NCBI RefSeq assembly: GCF_018918285.1 | Contig: NZ_JAHLQF010000003.1 | Span: 186,001-250,000 of the forward strand | Direction of reading: 5' to 3' | Length of the DNA: 64,000 nucleotides | Source of the DNA: Clostridium mobile | GTDB taxonomy: Bacteria; Bacillota; Clostridia; Clostridiales; Clostridiaceae | Shown here: piece after piece, positions 1 through 8,934 of the stretch | Numbering within the stretch: the stretch's first letter is position 1 | Layout: the number at the start of each line of letters is the position of its first letter | The notes under the pieces: model-generated | What the model was told of the DNA's origin: nothing | Seen by the model: only the letters and a program-made list of their open reading frames with translations | The model's database searches: none | Position numbers and translations under genes: made by a program

Positions 1-252
1 AAGATTGAGATTGTCTGCACGGACAACCCACTGTTTACCGAGATTGCCATCCACGACAGCGGCGCGGGCTTTGAAAAAGAAGATTTACCCTGCCTGTTTG
101 ACAGGTTCTATCGTGGGAAAAACGAAGGCGCTACAGGATACGGGATTGGATTGGCTCTCTGCAAGATGATTATAACACGGCAGGGAGGGATGATTACCGC
201 AAAAAATCACCCGCAGGGTGGCGCGATATTTGTCATTCGTTTCCCAAAGTGA
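1..252 (+). CDS. Sensor histidine kinase, C-terminal fragment (5' end outside window)
   Basis: The reading frame is open from base 1 to the TGA at 250-252 (83 residues). It shows the ATP-binding half of a histidine kinase: the G1 box DSGAGF, the F box around LFDRFYRG and the G2 box GYGIGLALCK. The dimerisation/phospho-acceptor domain and the N box lie before the window. It precedes an ABC ATPase/permease pair by about 80 bases, the layout of BceS/VraS-like sensors that control peptide-exporting ABC systems; that role is inferred. Base composition is G+C-rich, like the next two genes and unlike the rest of the window. Confidence 0.85.
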   Translation, partial: KIEIVCTDNPLFTEIAIHDSGAGFEKEDLPCLFDRFYRGKNEGATGYGIGLALCKMIITRQGGMITAKNHPQGGAIFVIRFPK

Positions 253-334
253 CGAATCTCTCACCTGAAAGTCACAGAGATGTAAGTTGAAGGTTCTATT
301 ATATAGGTAAACCATGAGAAAGGAGACTCACATA

Positions 335-1024
335 ATGGAATTTTTAAAAATTGAAAATTTATGCAAGGTCTACGGGGAGGGCGAAAACCAAGTTACCGCG
401 CTTGACCATGTTTCGCTTACAATCGAAAAGGGGGAGTTTACCGCAATCATCGGCTCCTCCGGCTCTGGCAAATCCACATTGCTTCACATTATCGGCGGTG
501 TGGACGTGCCGACAAGCGGAAAGGTGTATTTGGATGGGCAGGATGTATATGCCCAAAGCAATGAAAAACTCGCCATTTTCCGCAGGCGGCAGGTCGGGCT
601 GATTTACCAGTTTCACAACCTCATTCCCACTCTGAATGTGGTGGAAAACATCACCTTGCCTATACTGATGGACAAGCGAAAGGTCAATGAGGAACGGCTG
701 AATGACTTGTTGGAACTGCTTGGGCTAAAAGCCCGAAAAACGCATTTACCCAATCAGCTTTCGGGCGGCCAGCAACAGCGCGTTTCCATAGGACGCGCTT
801 TGATAAACGCCCCAGCGGTCATGCTTGCCGACGAACCCACAGGCAGTTTGGACAGCCGGAATGGACATGAAATCATCAAGCTGCTGAAAGCAAGCAATAA
901 AAAATACAGTCAGACCCTTATCATTGTCACGCATGATGAAAATATCGCCCTGCAAGCAGACCGCATTATCGGCATATCAGACGGCAAAGTAGTGCGAGAC
1001 GAGAGGGTGAGGGTGAGGCCATGA
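335..1024 (+). CDS. ABC transporter ATP-binding protein (MacB/LolD/BceA type)
   Basis: This 229-residue protein is the ATPase subunit of an MacB/BceAB-class ABC transporter. It has Walker [10 protein letters not shown], the Q-loop region IYQFHNLIP, signature LSGGQQQR, Walker [14 protein letters not shown] and a switch histidine in IVTHD. An upstream in-frame ATG exists at 314, but the ribosome site AAAGGAG (319-325) lies between the two, so 335 (MEFLKIEN) is chosen. The stop overlaps the permease start by ATGA, so the two are translationally coupled. It probably powers export or sensing of an antimicrobial peptide; the substrate is not visible. Codon use is G+C-rich. Confidence 0.9.
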   Translation: MEFLKIENLCKVYGEGENQVTALDHVSLTIEKGEFTAIIGSSGSGKSTLLHIIGGVDVPTSGKVYLDGQDVYAQSNEKLAIFRRRQVGLIYQFHNLIPTLNVVENITLPILMDKRKVNEERLNDLLELLGLKARKTHLPNQLSGGQQQRVSIGRALINAPAVMLADEPTGSLDSRNGHEIIKLLKASNKKYSQTLIIVTHDENIALQADRIIGISDGKVVRDERVRVRP

Positions 1025-3615
1025 ACATTTTCAATAAAGTTACCCTGCAAGGCATGAAAAAAAGCCGCACACGAACGATTGTAACGGTTATCGGAGTTAT
1101 CCTGTCCGCCGCCATGATTACGGCAGTCGCTACCTTTGGCACTTCCCTGTTAAATTTTCTGGTAAACGGTTCTATTATGAAATACGGCGGTTGGCACGTC
1201 GAGTTTTTGGATGTTGATTCCTCTTTCGTGCAGGAGCGAACCCACGACGATGGAGTTGCAAACACCGCAGCGTTTGAAAATATCGGCTACGCAACACTTG
1301 ACGGCGGAAAAAGCCCCGAAAAGCCCTATCTTTTTATCGCCGGATTCAGCGAGGAAGCCTTTGATACCTTGCCCATAAGCCTGATTTCTGGCAGGCTGCC
1401 TGAAAATAGCGGGGAGATTCTTGTCCCGGCCCACGTCGCGGCAAAGGGCGGCGTTAAATTCGCGGTGGGCGACAAGCTTTCACTTGCTGTCGGAAGCCGC
1501 ATGGACGGAAACAAAAATCTAGGTCAACACGACCCTTACATTTCCGGGAGCAAGCCGGGGAAGGTCAAAGAAACTCTTGTGCCAAAAGCAGAGAGAACCT
1601 ACACGGTTGTGGGTATCTGCGAAAGACCCGGTTTTGAGGAACATTCCGCACCGGGATACACCTTGATAACGAAAGCAGATGCACAAGACCAAGCGGACAG
1701 CTTCAGCATATTTGTCACGCTTAAAAACCCGCGCCAAGTAAAGGCTTACGAAAGCAGCACAGCCGGAGCAGGGGCTTATGTCTTTAATGATTATGTACTG
1801 CGTTTTATGGGCGTTTCGGACAATAAATTGTTCAACACGCTTCTGTACACGGTTGGCGGCATTTTGGTTGCCATAATAATGGTAGGCTCGATTTTTCTGA
1901 TTTATAACTCCTTCAACATCTCACTGAACGAACGCACACGCCAGTTCGGGATTCTCTCGTCGGTGGGCGCCACGGCAAGGCAACTGCGAAATTCGGTGCT
2001 GTTTGAGGGACTTTGCATTGGCGCGATCGGCATACCGATTGGCGTTATGGTCGGCATAGGCAGTATCGGGCTTGTAATTCCTATTGTTGCCGGGAATTTC
2101 GGGAACATTCTCCACAGCACCGTGCCTTTAACCTTGTCGGTGTCTGTCCCCGCGATTGTCGCGGCGGCGGCGGTCAGTTTGGTTACCATTTTGATTTCAG
2201 CTTATATCCCGGCCAGGAAAGCCGCAAACACTCCCGTGATGGAGAGTATTCGCCAGACCAACGAGGTCAAAACCGAGTCGAAAGCCGTGAAAACGTCAAA
2301 ACTCGCGCAGCGTATTTACGGTTTGGAGGGTACTCTTGCGCTGAAGAATTTTAAGAGAAATAAAAAACGCTATCGTAGCATCGTGTTATCGCTTACTTTA
2401 AGCGTCGTGCTGTTTGTATCGGGAAGTGCTTTTGGAACAACTCTGAAACGGCTTTCGGAACAGTATGTAGTGGACATGGACTATGACATCATTTTTGCCA
2501 CTCAGGACATGGATGACAGCGAAATGCTCCCGCTTTACGACAAACTAAAAACCGCAGACGGGGTTTATGAAAGCTCGTACCAAGCGATTTTCGCGTATTC
2601 ATGCACCGTTAAGGCAAGCGATTTTTCAGACCGTTACCGGGAATACGCGGGTTATACTGCGCCGGACGAAACGGTTCATCTGCCAATGGACATCCAGTTT
2701 ATTGAGGACAGCGAATATCTGCGTTTTATCAAAGAATTGGGCTTGTCAGCAGAAGAATATACCGGGCAGGACGCGAAGATGATTGCCTGTGCCAAACAGC
2801 GGGTTGACAAGAAAGACGGGCCGAGCGAAGTGCTTGATATGTTTGCGAGTCCTTCCATGACTTTCAGTGTCGCTCCCAAAACAAATGACAAGCCATTGAT
2901 GGAACAGGGGCAAAGCATAAACATTACGTTTGTCGATACGTACCCGGTGGATCCGCCCCTAAAGCAATCTTCCGAACCCGAGCAGAATCCATGCGTTTTT
3001 ATGGTGGTGGCCCCCTATTCGCTCAAAGAGAAGTTTGAAACTTCTGATACCTATGCGGATATAGGCCTGGGCTTTCTGTCAAAGAATCCTTCACAATCGG
3101 TGGCTGAAATGGAAGCGATGATTCAGGGCGCGGGGATTACGTCTGCGTATACCCTGTACAATGTGTACGAGATACTTGAACAATACCACAGTATGACATT
3201 TGTTATTGATGTGTTCACCTATGTTTTTGTCATCATGATTTCGTTGATTGCGGTTGCCAATGTGTTCAACACCATTTCCACGAATATCAGGCTGCGCAGG
3301 CGGGAACTTGCCATGCTGCGCTCGGTGGGGATGTCGGACCGCGATTTCAATAAGATGATGAATTTCGAGTGTATCTTTTATGGCATGAGGACGTTGCTAT
3401 TCGGGCTTCCAATAGCGGGAATCATCTCGTGGCTGATTTACGAAGGGTTGGTGACCGCAGAAGGGATGGACAACTTCGATTTTGTATTCCCGTGGGGCAG
3501 TATGGCAATCAGCGTGTTTAGTGTGCTCTTTATCGTGTTCATTACAATGCTGTATGCCATTAGCAAGATAAAAAAAGAAAATATTATTGACGCGCTTCGG
3601 GATGATATGACTTGA
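1021..3615 (+). CDS. ABC transporter permease, FtsX family
   Basis: An 864-residue integral membrane protein. An N-terminal transmembrane helix (about residues 18-40) is followed by a large extracytoplasmic region. A first FtsX-type membrane block begins near residue 275 (cytoplasmic loop NERTRQFGILSSVGAT), another helix plus extracellular domain follows from about 445, and a C-terminal FtsX block has the matching loop RRRELAMLRSVGMS. The duplicated FtsX layout with a large ectodomain is that of MacB/BceB-like permeases. It overlaps the ATPase by four bases. With the kinase it forms a sensor-transporter cassette whose ligand is unknown. Composition is G+C-rich like its partners. Confidence 0.87.
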   Translation: MNIFNKVTLQGMKKSRTRTIVTVIGVILSAAMITAVATFGTSLLNFLVNGSIMKYGGWHVEFLDVDSSFVQERTHDDGVANTAAFENIGYATLDGGKSPEKPYLFIAGFSEEAFDTLPISLISGRLPENSGEILVPAHVAAKGGVKFAVGDKLSLAVGSRMDGNKNLGQHDPYISGSKPGKVKETLVPKAERTYTVVGICERPGFEEHSAPGYTLITKADAQDQADSFSIFVTLKNPRQVKAYESSTAGAGAYVFNDYVLRFMGVSDNKLFNTLLYTVGGILVAIIMVGSIFLIYNSFNISLNERTRQFGILSSVGATARQLRNSVLFEGLCIGAIGIPIGVMVGIGSIGLVIPIVAGNFGNILHSTVPLTLSVSVPAIVAAAAVSLVTILISAYIPARKAANTPVMESIRQTNEVKTESKAVKTSKLAQRIYGLEGTLALKNFKRNKKRYRSIVLSLTLSVVLFVSGSAFGTTLKRLSEQYVVDMDYDIIFATQDMDDSEMLPLYDKLKTADGVYESSYQAIFAYSCTVKASDFSDRYREYAGYTAPDETVHLPMDIQFIEDSEYLRFIKELGLSAEEYTGQDAKMIACAKQRVDKKDGPSEVLDMFASPSMTFSVAPKTNDKPLMEQGQSINITFVDTYPVDPPLKQSSEPEQNPCVFMVVAPYSLKEKFETSDTYADIGLGFLSKNPSQSVAEMEAMIQGAGITSAYTLYNVYEILEQYHSMTFVIDVFTYVFVIMISLIAVANVFNTISTNIRLRRRELAMLRSVGMSDRDFNKMMNFECIFYGMRTLLFGLPIAGIISWLIYEGLVTAEGMDNFDFVFPWGSMAISVFSVLFIVFITMLYAISKIKKENIIDALRDDMT

Positions 3616-3847
3616 TTCAAAACCGATATTAACTTGATAGAAAATCAAAAAATATCTGCGTGATTAGGTTCAAGTGATTCGCAATTGCCTGGAAAGGCGA
3701 TTTAGACATTGAAAATACGGAATCCATCCTACAGAAGTAATGTAAATTACAAAGGAATGCTACCCTGCGGTAATAAAAAAACCGCAATTGTGGCAGATGA
3801 TGTTTTGTGGCCAAAATGTGACCATGCGGCTTAAAGATACCATTGAT

Positions 3848-3880
3848 AAGACTTGAGAATGATCATCTCAAGTCTTTTTT
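3848..3880 (+). terminator. Rho-independent terminator
   Basis: A perfect 11-bp stem (AAGACTTGAGA at 3848-3858, TCTCAAGTCTT at 3866-3876) with a 7-base loop, followed by a run of T. It closes the kinase/ABC cassette or its debris. Confidence 0.85.
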
Positions 3881-3952
3881 ATACTTAAAAATAAATGTGT
3901 CTGGATTAGATAACAGCTGTTTTTTATAATAAATCATATGATGATAGATTAT

Positions 3953-3980
3953 TTGAAAATGACTTACCATGTGTTATAAT
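3953..3980 (+). promoter_or_regulatory. Predicted sigma-A promoter of the TetR gene
   Basis: TTGAAA at 3953-3958 and TATAAT at 3975-3980 with a 16-bp spacer, about 35 bases before the TTG start of the next gene. Confidence 0.6.
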
Positions 3981-4015
3981 TTTGAATATAGATAAAGCGT
4001 TAAGGGGGTGGCGAC

Positions 4016-4585
4016 TTGGCACAGCAATATACCAGAAAAATAATTCGTGAGGTATTCATAAACATGCTGAATGAGCGTCCACTTAACAAAATCACAGTTA
4101 AGGATATTGCTACAGCATGTGAGATCAACAGAAATACTTTTTATTATTACTACACAGATATATATGCACTTTTGTCAGAGATCTTCCAAAGAGAACTTCA
4201 GACAGTCATTGATGAATATAATGATACACTTTCCTGGGAGGAGAGTTTTATTGTGGCTGCTAAATTTGCTTTAGAAAACAAAAAAGCCATTTATCATGTA
4301 TATAATTCCATGCAGAGGGAAGAATTAGTGAACTATATATACAATGTATCAGGAAATGTCATGATTCGGTATGTTGAAAAAGTAAGAGATGGTATCTCAG
4401 CCTCTTCAGGTGATAAAAAACTCATTGCCTCCTTTTATCAGTGTGCCCTCACTGAAATGGTACTACGCTGGATTGCTTCTGGAATGAAGGGGGACCCTGA
4501 TACTATCATTAGACGAATCGGATACCTCTTCGATGGAAACATTGAGTTATCACTTAAGCGAAGTGCTGGTTTAAATGATGTCTAG
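4016..4585 (+). CDS. TetR/AcrR-family transcriptional regulator
   Basis: A 189-residue regulator. Residues 6-55 form the N-terminal TetR helix-turn-helix (ITVKDIATACEINRNTFYYYYTDIYAL), with the aromatic YYYY stretch typical of DhaS/YdgC-like clostridial members; the rest is the ligand-binding helical domain. The start is TTG at 4016, chosen because GGGGGTG lies 6-7 bases before it and no ATG fits. It stands alone between two terminators, upstream of the oleate hydratase gene. Whether it controls that gene is unknown. Confidence 0.82.
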   Translation: MAQQYTRKIIREVFINMLNERPLNKITVKDIATACEINRNTFYYYYTDIYALLSEIFQRELQTVIDEYNDTLSWEESFIVAAKFALENKKAIYHVYNSMQREELVNYIYNVSGNVMIRYVEKVRDGISASSGDKKLIASFYQCALTEMVLRWIASGMKGDPDTIIRRIGYLFDGNIELSLKRSAGLNDV

Positions 4586-4606
4586 TAAAAAGTAATAGGA
4601 GATTCC

Positions 4607-4646
4607 TTAATTATTAGGCATTTTAACCTAAATGCCTAATAATTAA
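4607..4646. terminator. 17-bp perfect hairpin after the TetR gene
   Basis: Arms 4607-4623 and 4630-4646 pair perfectly around a 6-base loop. The hairpin has no clean T-run, so it may act with the next hairpin as a tandem bidirectional terminator. Confidence 0.55.
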
Positions 4647-4648
4647 GC

Positions 4649-4691
4649 AAATAAACTGCGGTGTTCGAATTTCGAACACCGCAGTTTATTT
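4649..4691. terminator. 21-bp perfect hairpin, likely bidirectional terminator
   Basis: Arms 4649-4669 and 4671-4691 are perfectly complementary, leaving a single central base. The G+C core GCGGTGTTCGAA is flanked by AAATAA/TTATTT, so both strands end in a T-rich tail. Confidence 0.65.
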
Positions 4692-4889
4692 ATCTAATGA
4701 AAAAGACACAAAAAAACTATATCATAGATTTATAGAAATCTTACAGATAATAAGTATCCACAAAATTAAGGGAAGACTTATTATTTATTACAGCATATGG
4801 GCATACTAGTAGAGTGAATATAGAAGAACTCTAAATATAATAGTAGGATTTAGAAAACTATTAAAAAATTAAGAAAGAGGGAGATAATA

Positions 4890-6683
4890 ATGAAAATAAA
4901 GACACATGATGATAGACTTACCCTTACAAATGGAAGTTATCATGCTTTAGTAAATGCAAGAAAGCCTAAGGGAATTGAAGATAAAAAAGCTTATTTAATC
5001 GGTACTGGAATTGGAGCTTTGGCTGCTGGTTGTTTTTTAATTCGTGATGCTCACATGGATGGCAGCAAGATTACATTCTTAGAACAATTAGACATTCCTG
5101 GTGGATCTTTGGACGGAAATGTTCGTCAAAACATGGATTATGTAGCACGTGGCGGACGTGAAATGGGCCATCATTTTGAGGTTTTATGGAGCTTGTTTAG
5201 TTCATTACCATCTACAGAAGACCCTAATATGACTGTTTTAGATCATTTTTATTATACAAACTACGATGATCCAAACTTTAGCAATTGTCGTATTACTAAA
5301 AATCAAGGTGAGCGCTATGACAATGGAAAATTTAATTTGGGTCAAGACTTGGCAAAAGAATTAGCTGCTTTTGTAAATATAACAGATGAAGAACTTGAAG
5401 ATAAATCTATCGAAGATATTTTTTCTGAAGAACTTTTAAACACTGATTTCTGGACATATTGGAGAACAATGTTTGCTTTTGAGAACTGGCATAGTGCTTT
5501 AGAGATGAAATTATATATGAATCGTTTCATCCACCATGTTGGAGGCTTACCAACTCTTTCTGCATTACAATTTTCACGACATGATCAATACACTTCATTT
5601 GTAAAACCTATGGTTAAATATTTAGAAGACCATGGTGCTAAATTTGAATATGGAGTTACTGTTGATAATGTTGAGTTCTCAATTTCAGCCGATAAAAAGG
5701 TTGCAAAGAAAATAGTTGCAAGAGATAAAACTGGAAAAGATATCTCTATTGATTTAACAGAAAATGACTTAGTATTTATCACTAATGGTTCTATGACTGA
5801 AGGTTCAGGATATGGTGATGACAATACTCCTGCACCATTTAATAGGGAACCAGAAGGATGCTGGAAGTTGTGGAGAAATATAGCGGCTCAATCCGATGAA
5901 TTTGGAAGACCAGATAAATTCTGTACAGATACAGAAAAATCTAATTGGGAATCTTGTACAGTAACTTGCCATGATGAACGTGTTCCTGAGTACATTGAAA
6001 AAATTACAAAACGTTCACCATACGGCGGACGCACTGTAACAGGGGGAATAGTTACAGCTCTTGACTCTTCATGGTTGATGAGTTGGACAATAAACCGTCA
6101 AGAACAATACTATGGACAACCTGAAAAAGACGTTGTTGTTTGGGTATATGGTTTATTCTCTGATGTTCCTGGAGATTATATTAAAAAACCTATGAGAGAT
6201 TGTACTGGTAAGGAAATCACAAAAGAATGGTTATATCATATAGGCGTTCCTACAGATAAAATTGAAGAACTAGCAGGATCCTGTAGTGCAGTTCCTGTTA
6301 TGATGCCATATATTACATCTCAATTTATGCCTCGTGCAGCTGGAGACCGTCCATATGTTGTACCAAAGAATGGAGTAAACTTTGCTTTCCTTGGACAATT
6401 TGCTGAGACATTGGATGATCCAGGTCGTGATACTGTATTTACTATAGAATACTCAGGACGTACAGCTATGGAAGCAGTATATGTTTTAACTGGAGTTGAA
6501 AAAGGAGTTCCAGAGGTATTTTCTTCAAGATATGATATCCGTTATTTATTAAATGCAGGTGTATGCTTATTAGATGGAGAAAAACCAAAACTTGATTTAC
6601 CACCAATGGCTAAACGTAAAATTTTAAAACAAGTAGCAGGAACAGATATTGAAAAGTTATTAAAAGAATATGGAATTATTTAA
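4890..6683 (+). CDS. ohyA: Oleate hydratase (myosin-cross-reactive-antigen family)
   Basis: A 597-residue FAD enzyme of the fatty-acid double-bond hydratase family (formerly 67-kDa myosin-cross-reactive antigen), close to the family's usual length. It adds water to cis-9 unsaturated fatty acids such as oleate to give 10-hydroxy acids, a detoxification of host lipids. The dinucleotide-binding motif GTGIGALAAG lies at residues 38-47, and the conserved RGGREM with the candidate catalytic Glu91 follows near residue 87. The ribosome site is AAGAGGGAGA. Arginine is often CGT/CGC here, unlike the AGA-rich genes after 28 kb, which suggests transfer. A stem-loop-free A+T stretch separates it from the AAA+ operon. 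Confidence 0.93.
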   Translation: MKIKTHDDRLTLTNGSYHALVNARKPKGIEDKKAYLIGTGIGALAAGCFLIRDAHMDGSKITFLEQLDIPGGSLDGNVRQNMDYVARGGREMGHHFEVLWSLFSSLPSTEDPNMTVLDHFYYTNYDDPNFSNCRITKNQGERYDNGKFNLGQDLAKELAAFVNITDEELEDKSIEDIFSEELLNTDFWTYWRTMFAFENWHSALEMKLYMNRFIHHVGGLPTLSALQFSRHDQYTSFVKPMVKYLEDHGAKFEYGVTVDNVEFSISADKKVAKKIVARDKTGKDISIDLTENDLVFITNGSMTEGSGYGDDNTPAPFNREPEGCWKLWRNIAAQSDEFGRPDKFCTDTEKSNWESCTVTCHDERVPEYIEKITKRSPYGGRTVTGGIVTALDSSWLMSWTINRQEQYYGQPEKDVVVWVYGLFSDVPGDYIKKPMRDCTGKEITKEWLYHIGVPTDKIEELAGSCSAVPVMMPYITSQFMPRAAGDRPYVVPKNGVNFAFLGQFAETLDDPGRDTVFTIEYSGRTAMEAVYVLTGVEKGVPEVFSSRYDIRYLLNAGVCLLDGEKPKLDLPPMAKRKILKQVAGTDIEKLLKEYGII

Positions 6684-6822
6684 TGACAATTGCAGTTAGA
6701 TAATTTGATTAGAATCCCGAATTTTTAAAAATCGGGATTCTAATTTATATGTAGCTATTATTCATATTGCTACTTGGTATATTAATAATATAATAGAATG
6801 TCATACGAAGGAGGGCACCTCT

Positions 6823-8934
6823 GTGAAAGAAAAAATAGATCTTAAGCAACTTTATATTCCTACTATAGAGGAAATGCAAAGTTGGTATGAAGATGATTTA
6901 CGCAAAGAAGCCATAAAATCATCTGAATACGAGAATAATAAAAAAATAGAAGAACAGAGAACGTTCTTTAAAGCTTTTCGAAGATTTGAAGAAAGGGATG
7001 AAAAAACCCCTTTTGATCCTGAAAAAAATAATGTTTATTACGAAAAATATAAAGCTTATGTGGTAGAAGAGATGATAGATCAAGGTAAAAAGATACAAGA
7101 AATTGAGAATTTAATTGAATATGAAAAGTTTTTTCTTCGTTGGGAGAGAAGAGTTAATAGCGAGAGTAATAATTATAGCCATTATGGCAGTAATTCAGCT
7201 ACAAGATATCGGGTTGATCGCATAAAAAATTTGGAAAAAGAGTTAGAGACAATCTTAGAAAATTCTCCGGAAGCATGGGAATTTTATTATAAACGCCAAT
7301 TGATAAGCGATATAGAAACCCAACATCAGCAGCGTTTGGTAACTGTACCTTATGTAGTTAAAGCAAAACAAAAAGTAATAGATTCCTTGAATTTAGGTGT
7401 TCCTGTATATATTGTAGGACATTTGGGAAGCGGGAAAACACAATTAGCAACTGAAGCAGCTCTAGATTTTACTATCCAAAATAGAATACAAAGAGAATTA
7501 GAAGATAAAATGGAGGATTGGTTTTCTAAAAATCCAAATTCCACAGAAAAAGAAGCCATTAAAAAATTTGGAGAATTTAATGAAGAAAGAGAACTTTACT
7601 ATAAAAATATTTTAACTAATGGAAGTAAAGAAGAAATAGAATCTTTACAGCCGCTGTTTATATCTGGATCCCATAATTTAACTTATGAAGATATGTTTGT
7701 AGAGAAAACTTTGACTCTCAAACACAGTTTTTCTAAAGGATCTTATTCGGATTATCTGAATATGATTATAGGAGATTTTTATGAGTGGATGGATGAGCAC
7801 AGAACTAGACTAGAGAAGATGACTGATGAAGAACAGTTACAGCTTAAGATTCAAATATGGAAAAGTTTTTCTGATTTATTGGTAGCAAGTAATAGTGCCT
7901 TTGGTACTGAAATTAAAAAAATAGAAAGAGAAATTTTGATTGCAGTAAAAGAAGGTCGTCCTGTAATCGTAGATGAATTAAATACAATTGCCATGCAAAA
8001 CTTAATTGCTTTAAATGATATTTTACAACGGCATGCGGGAAATACAGCTTATATTACAGGAGTTGGTCCTGTTTTGATTAAACCTGGATTTGGGTTTATT
8101 GGTACAGGGAACTTGTCAAGTCAAATGGTCAATTATGAAGGAACAAATGAACTAAATCCAGCCTTTAAATCACGTTTCGTAACTATTGAATATAATTATG
8201 TACCTCAAAAAACGATTGGTTCCTTAGAAGATCAAGAGTTTCCAGAAGGAAATGAACTTTTTAGAATAATAATAGCACAATTGGCTGATAAAAATGGAAA
8301 TATCCATATTCCTGATTCTAAAAGAACATTAGAAGAATTGTTTAGATTTTCCCAATTGTGCAAGGTTACTCAGAATGTTTTTATGGGAAAATGGAAAGAT
8401 GATGAGGCTCAAAAAGATTCTGAAATAGGTGAATTAGAGCTGAGGGAGTCTGTATTATCAATTCGTAATATTTTACACGTTTTAAATAATTGGAATAGAG
8501 GCGAAGAAAAAGACTTGAGCAAAGCTTTATGGGATGGTTTTATTAGTTCAATTACTTATCCTGATGACCAAAACTATATTCTCTCGCAAGCGGTACGTTT
8601 TGGATTTTTCCCTGTAGGAGAAGGATGGAAGGTTGAGGCAAAAGGTATAGGAGAAGCAACCACAACATATGACGAAATTCGTACCCGTCCATATCAATAT
8701 GTTCGCCCATTAACAGAAACTTTAAGCTATTTAGATGTAGTTCATATGATATTTGGGAAAGGAACTCCTAGAAAAAACTTGCCAAAAGGACTAACAGAAA
8801 CTTTTGAAGCAGCTATTGATGATTTGGCGCAAGTTGATGCGAAAAAATATCAAAAATTAGATCAACAATTATCTCATTTAGAGCATTCAAAGGATCTACT
8901 TGAATACTTAGAAGATAATGGGGGAGAGAAATGA
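6823..8934 (+). CDS. MoxR-like AAA+ ATPase with large insert
   Basis: A 703-residue protein starting at GTG 6823 behind GAAGGAGGG. Residues 1-180 are charged and helical, probably coiled coil. The AAA+ core follows: Walker A GHLGSGKT (199-206), Walker B VIVDE (Asp384, Glu385), sensor-1-like GTGN (427-430) and an arginine-finger candidate in KSRF (Arg451). The C-terminal 250 residues are a lid and tail. About 175 residues separate Walker A and B, far more than in ordinary MoxR proteins, so the core carries an insert. The stop overlaps the next start (ATGA). With the downstream VWA protein it matches the MoxR-VWA chaperone pairing; the target is unknown. Confidence 0.82.
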   Translation: MKEKIDLKQLYIPTIEEMQSWYEDDLRKEAIKSSEYENNKKIEEQRTFFKAFRRFEERDEKTPFDPEKNNVYYEKYKAYVVEEMIDQGKKIQEIENLIEYEKFFLRWERRVNSESNNYSHYGSNSATRYRVDRIKNLEKELETILENSPEAWEFYYKRQLISDIETQHQQRLVTVPYVVKAKQKVIDSLNLGVPVYIVGHLGSGKTQLATEAALDFTIQNRIQRELEDKMEDWFSKNPNSTEKEAIKKFGEFNEERELYYKNILTNGSKEEIESLQPLFISGSHNLTYEDMFVEKTLTLKHSFSKGSYSDYLNMIIGDFYEWMDEHRTRLEKMTDEEQLQLKIQIWKSFSDLLVASNSAFGTEIKKIEREILIAVKEGRPVIVDELNTIAMQNLIALNDILQRHAGNTAYITGVGPVLIKPGFGFIGTGNLSSQMVNYEGTNELNPAFKSRFVTIEYNYVPQKTIGSLEDQEFPEGNELFRIIIAQLADKNGNIHIPDSKRTLEELFRFSQLCKVTQNVFMGKWKDDEAQKDSEIGELELRESVLSIRNILHVLNNWNRGEEKDLSKALWDGFISSITYPDDQNYILSQAVRFGFFPVGEGWKVEAKGIGEATTTYDEIRTRPYQYVRPLTETLSYLDVVHMIFGKGTPRKNLPKGLTETFEAAIDDLAQVDAKKYQKLDQQLSHLEHSKDLLEYLEDNGGEK

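Larger units (their letters stand above)
3616..4015. other. Intergenic region between transferred ABC cassette and TetR gene
   Basis: No full gene here. At 3757-3834 a short frame reads a zinc-ribbon-like fragment (LPCGNKK...WPKCDHAA, two Cys pairs partly kept) without a usable ribosome site, possibly gene debris. A strong terminator lies at 3848-3880 and the TetR promoter at 3953-3980. Confidence 0.5.
4586..4889. other. Intergenic region with two long hairpins
   Basis: It contains the two strong inverted repeats at 4607-4646 and 4649-4691, then about 190 bases of A+T-rich leader before oleate hydratase. A likely -10 (TATAAT) lies near 4836. No gene was seen. Confidence 0.5.

Noticed and set aside
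2013-2354. Frame inside the ABC permease gene
   Set aside because: Shadow of the G+C-rich real gene; no start context and no domain pattern.
3757-3834. 26-codon frame with two Cys pairs resembling a zinc ribbon
   Set aside because: The purine stretch touches the ATG and it is too short; kept only as possible debris in the region note.
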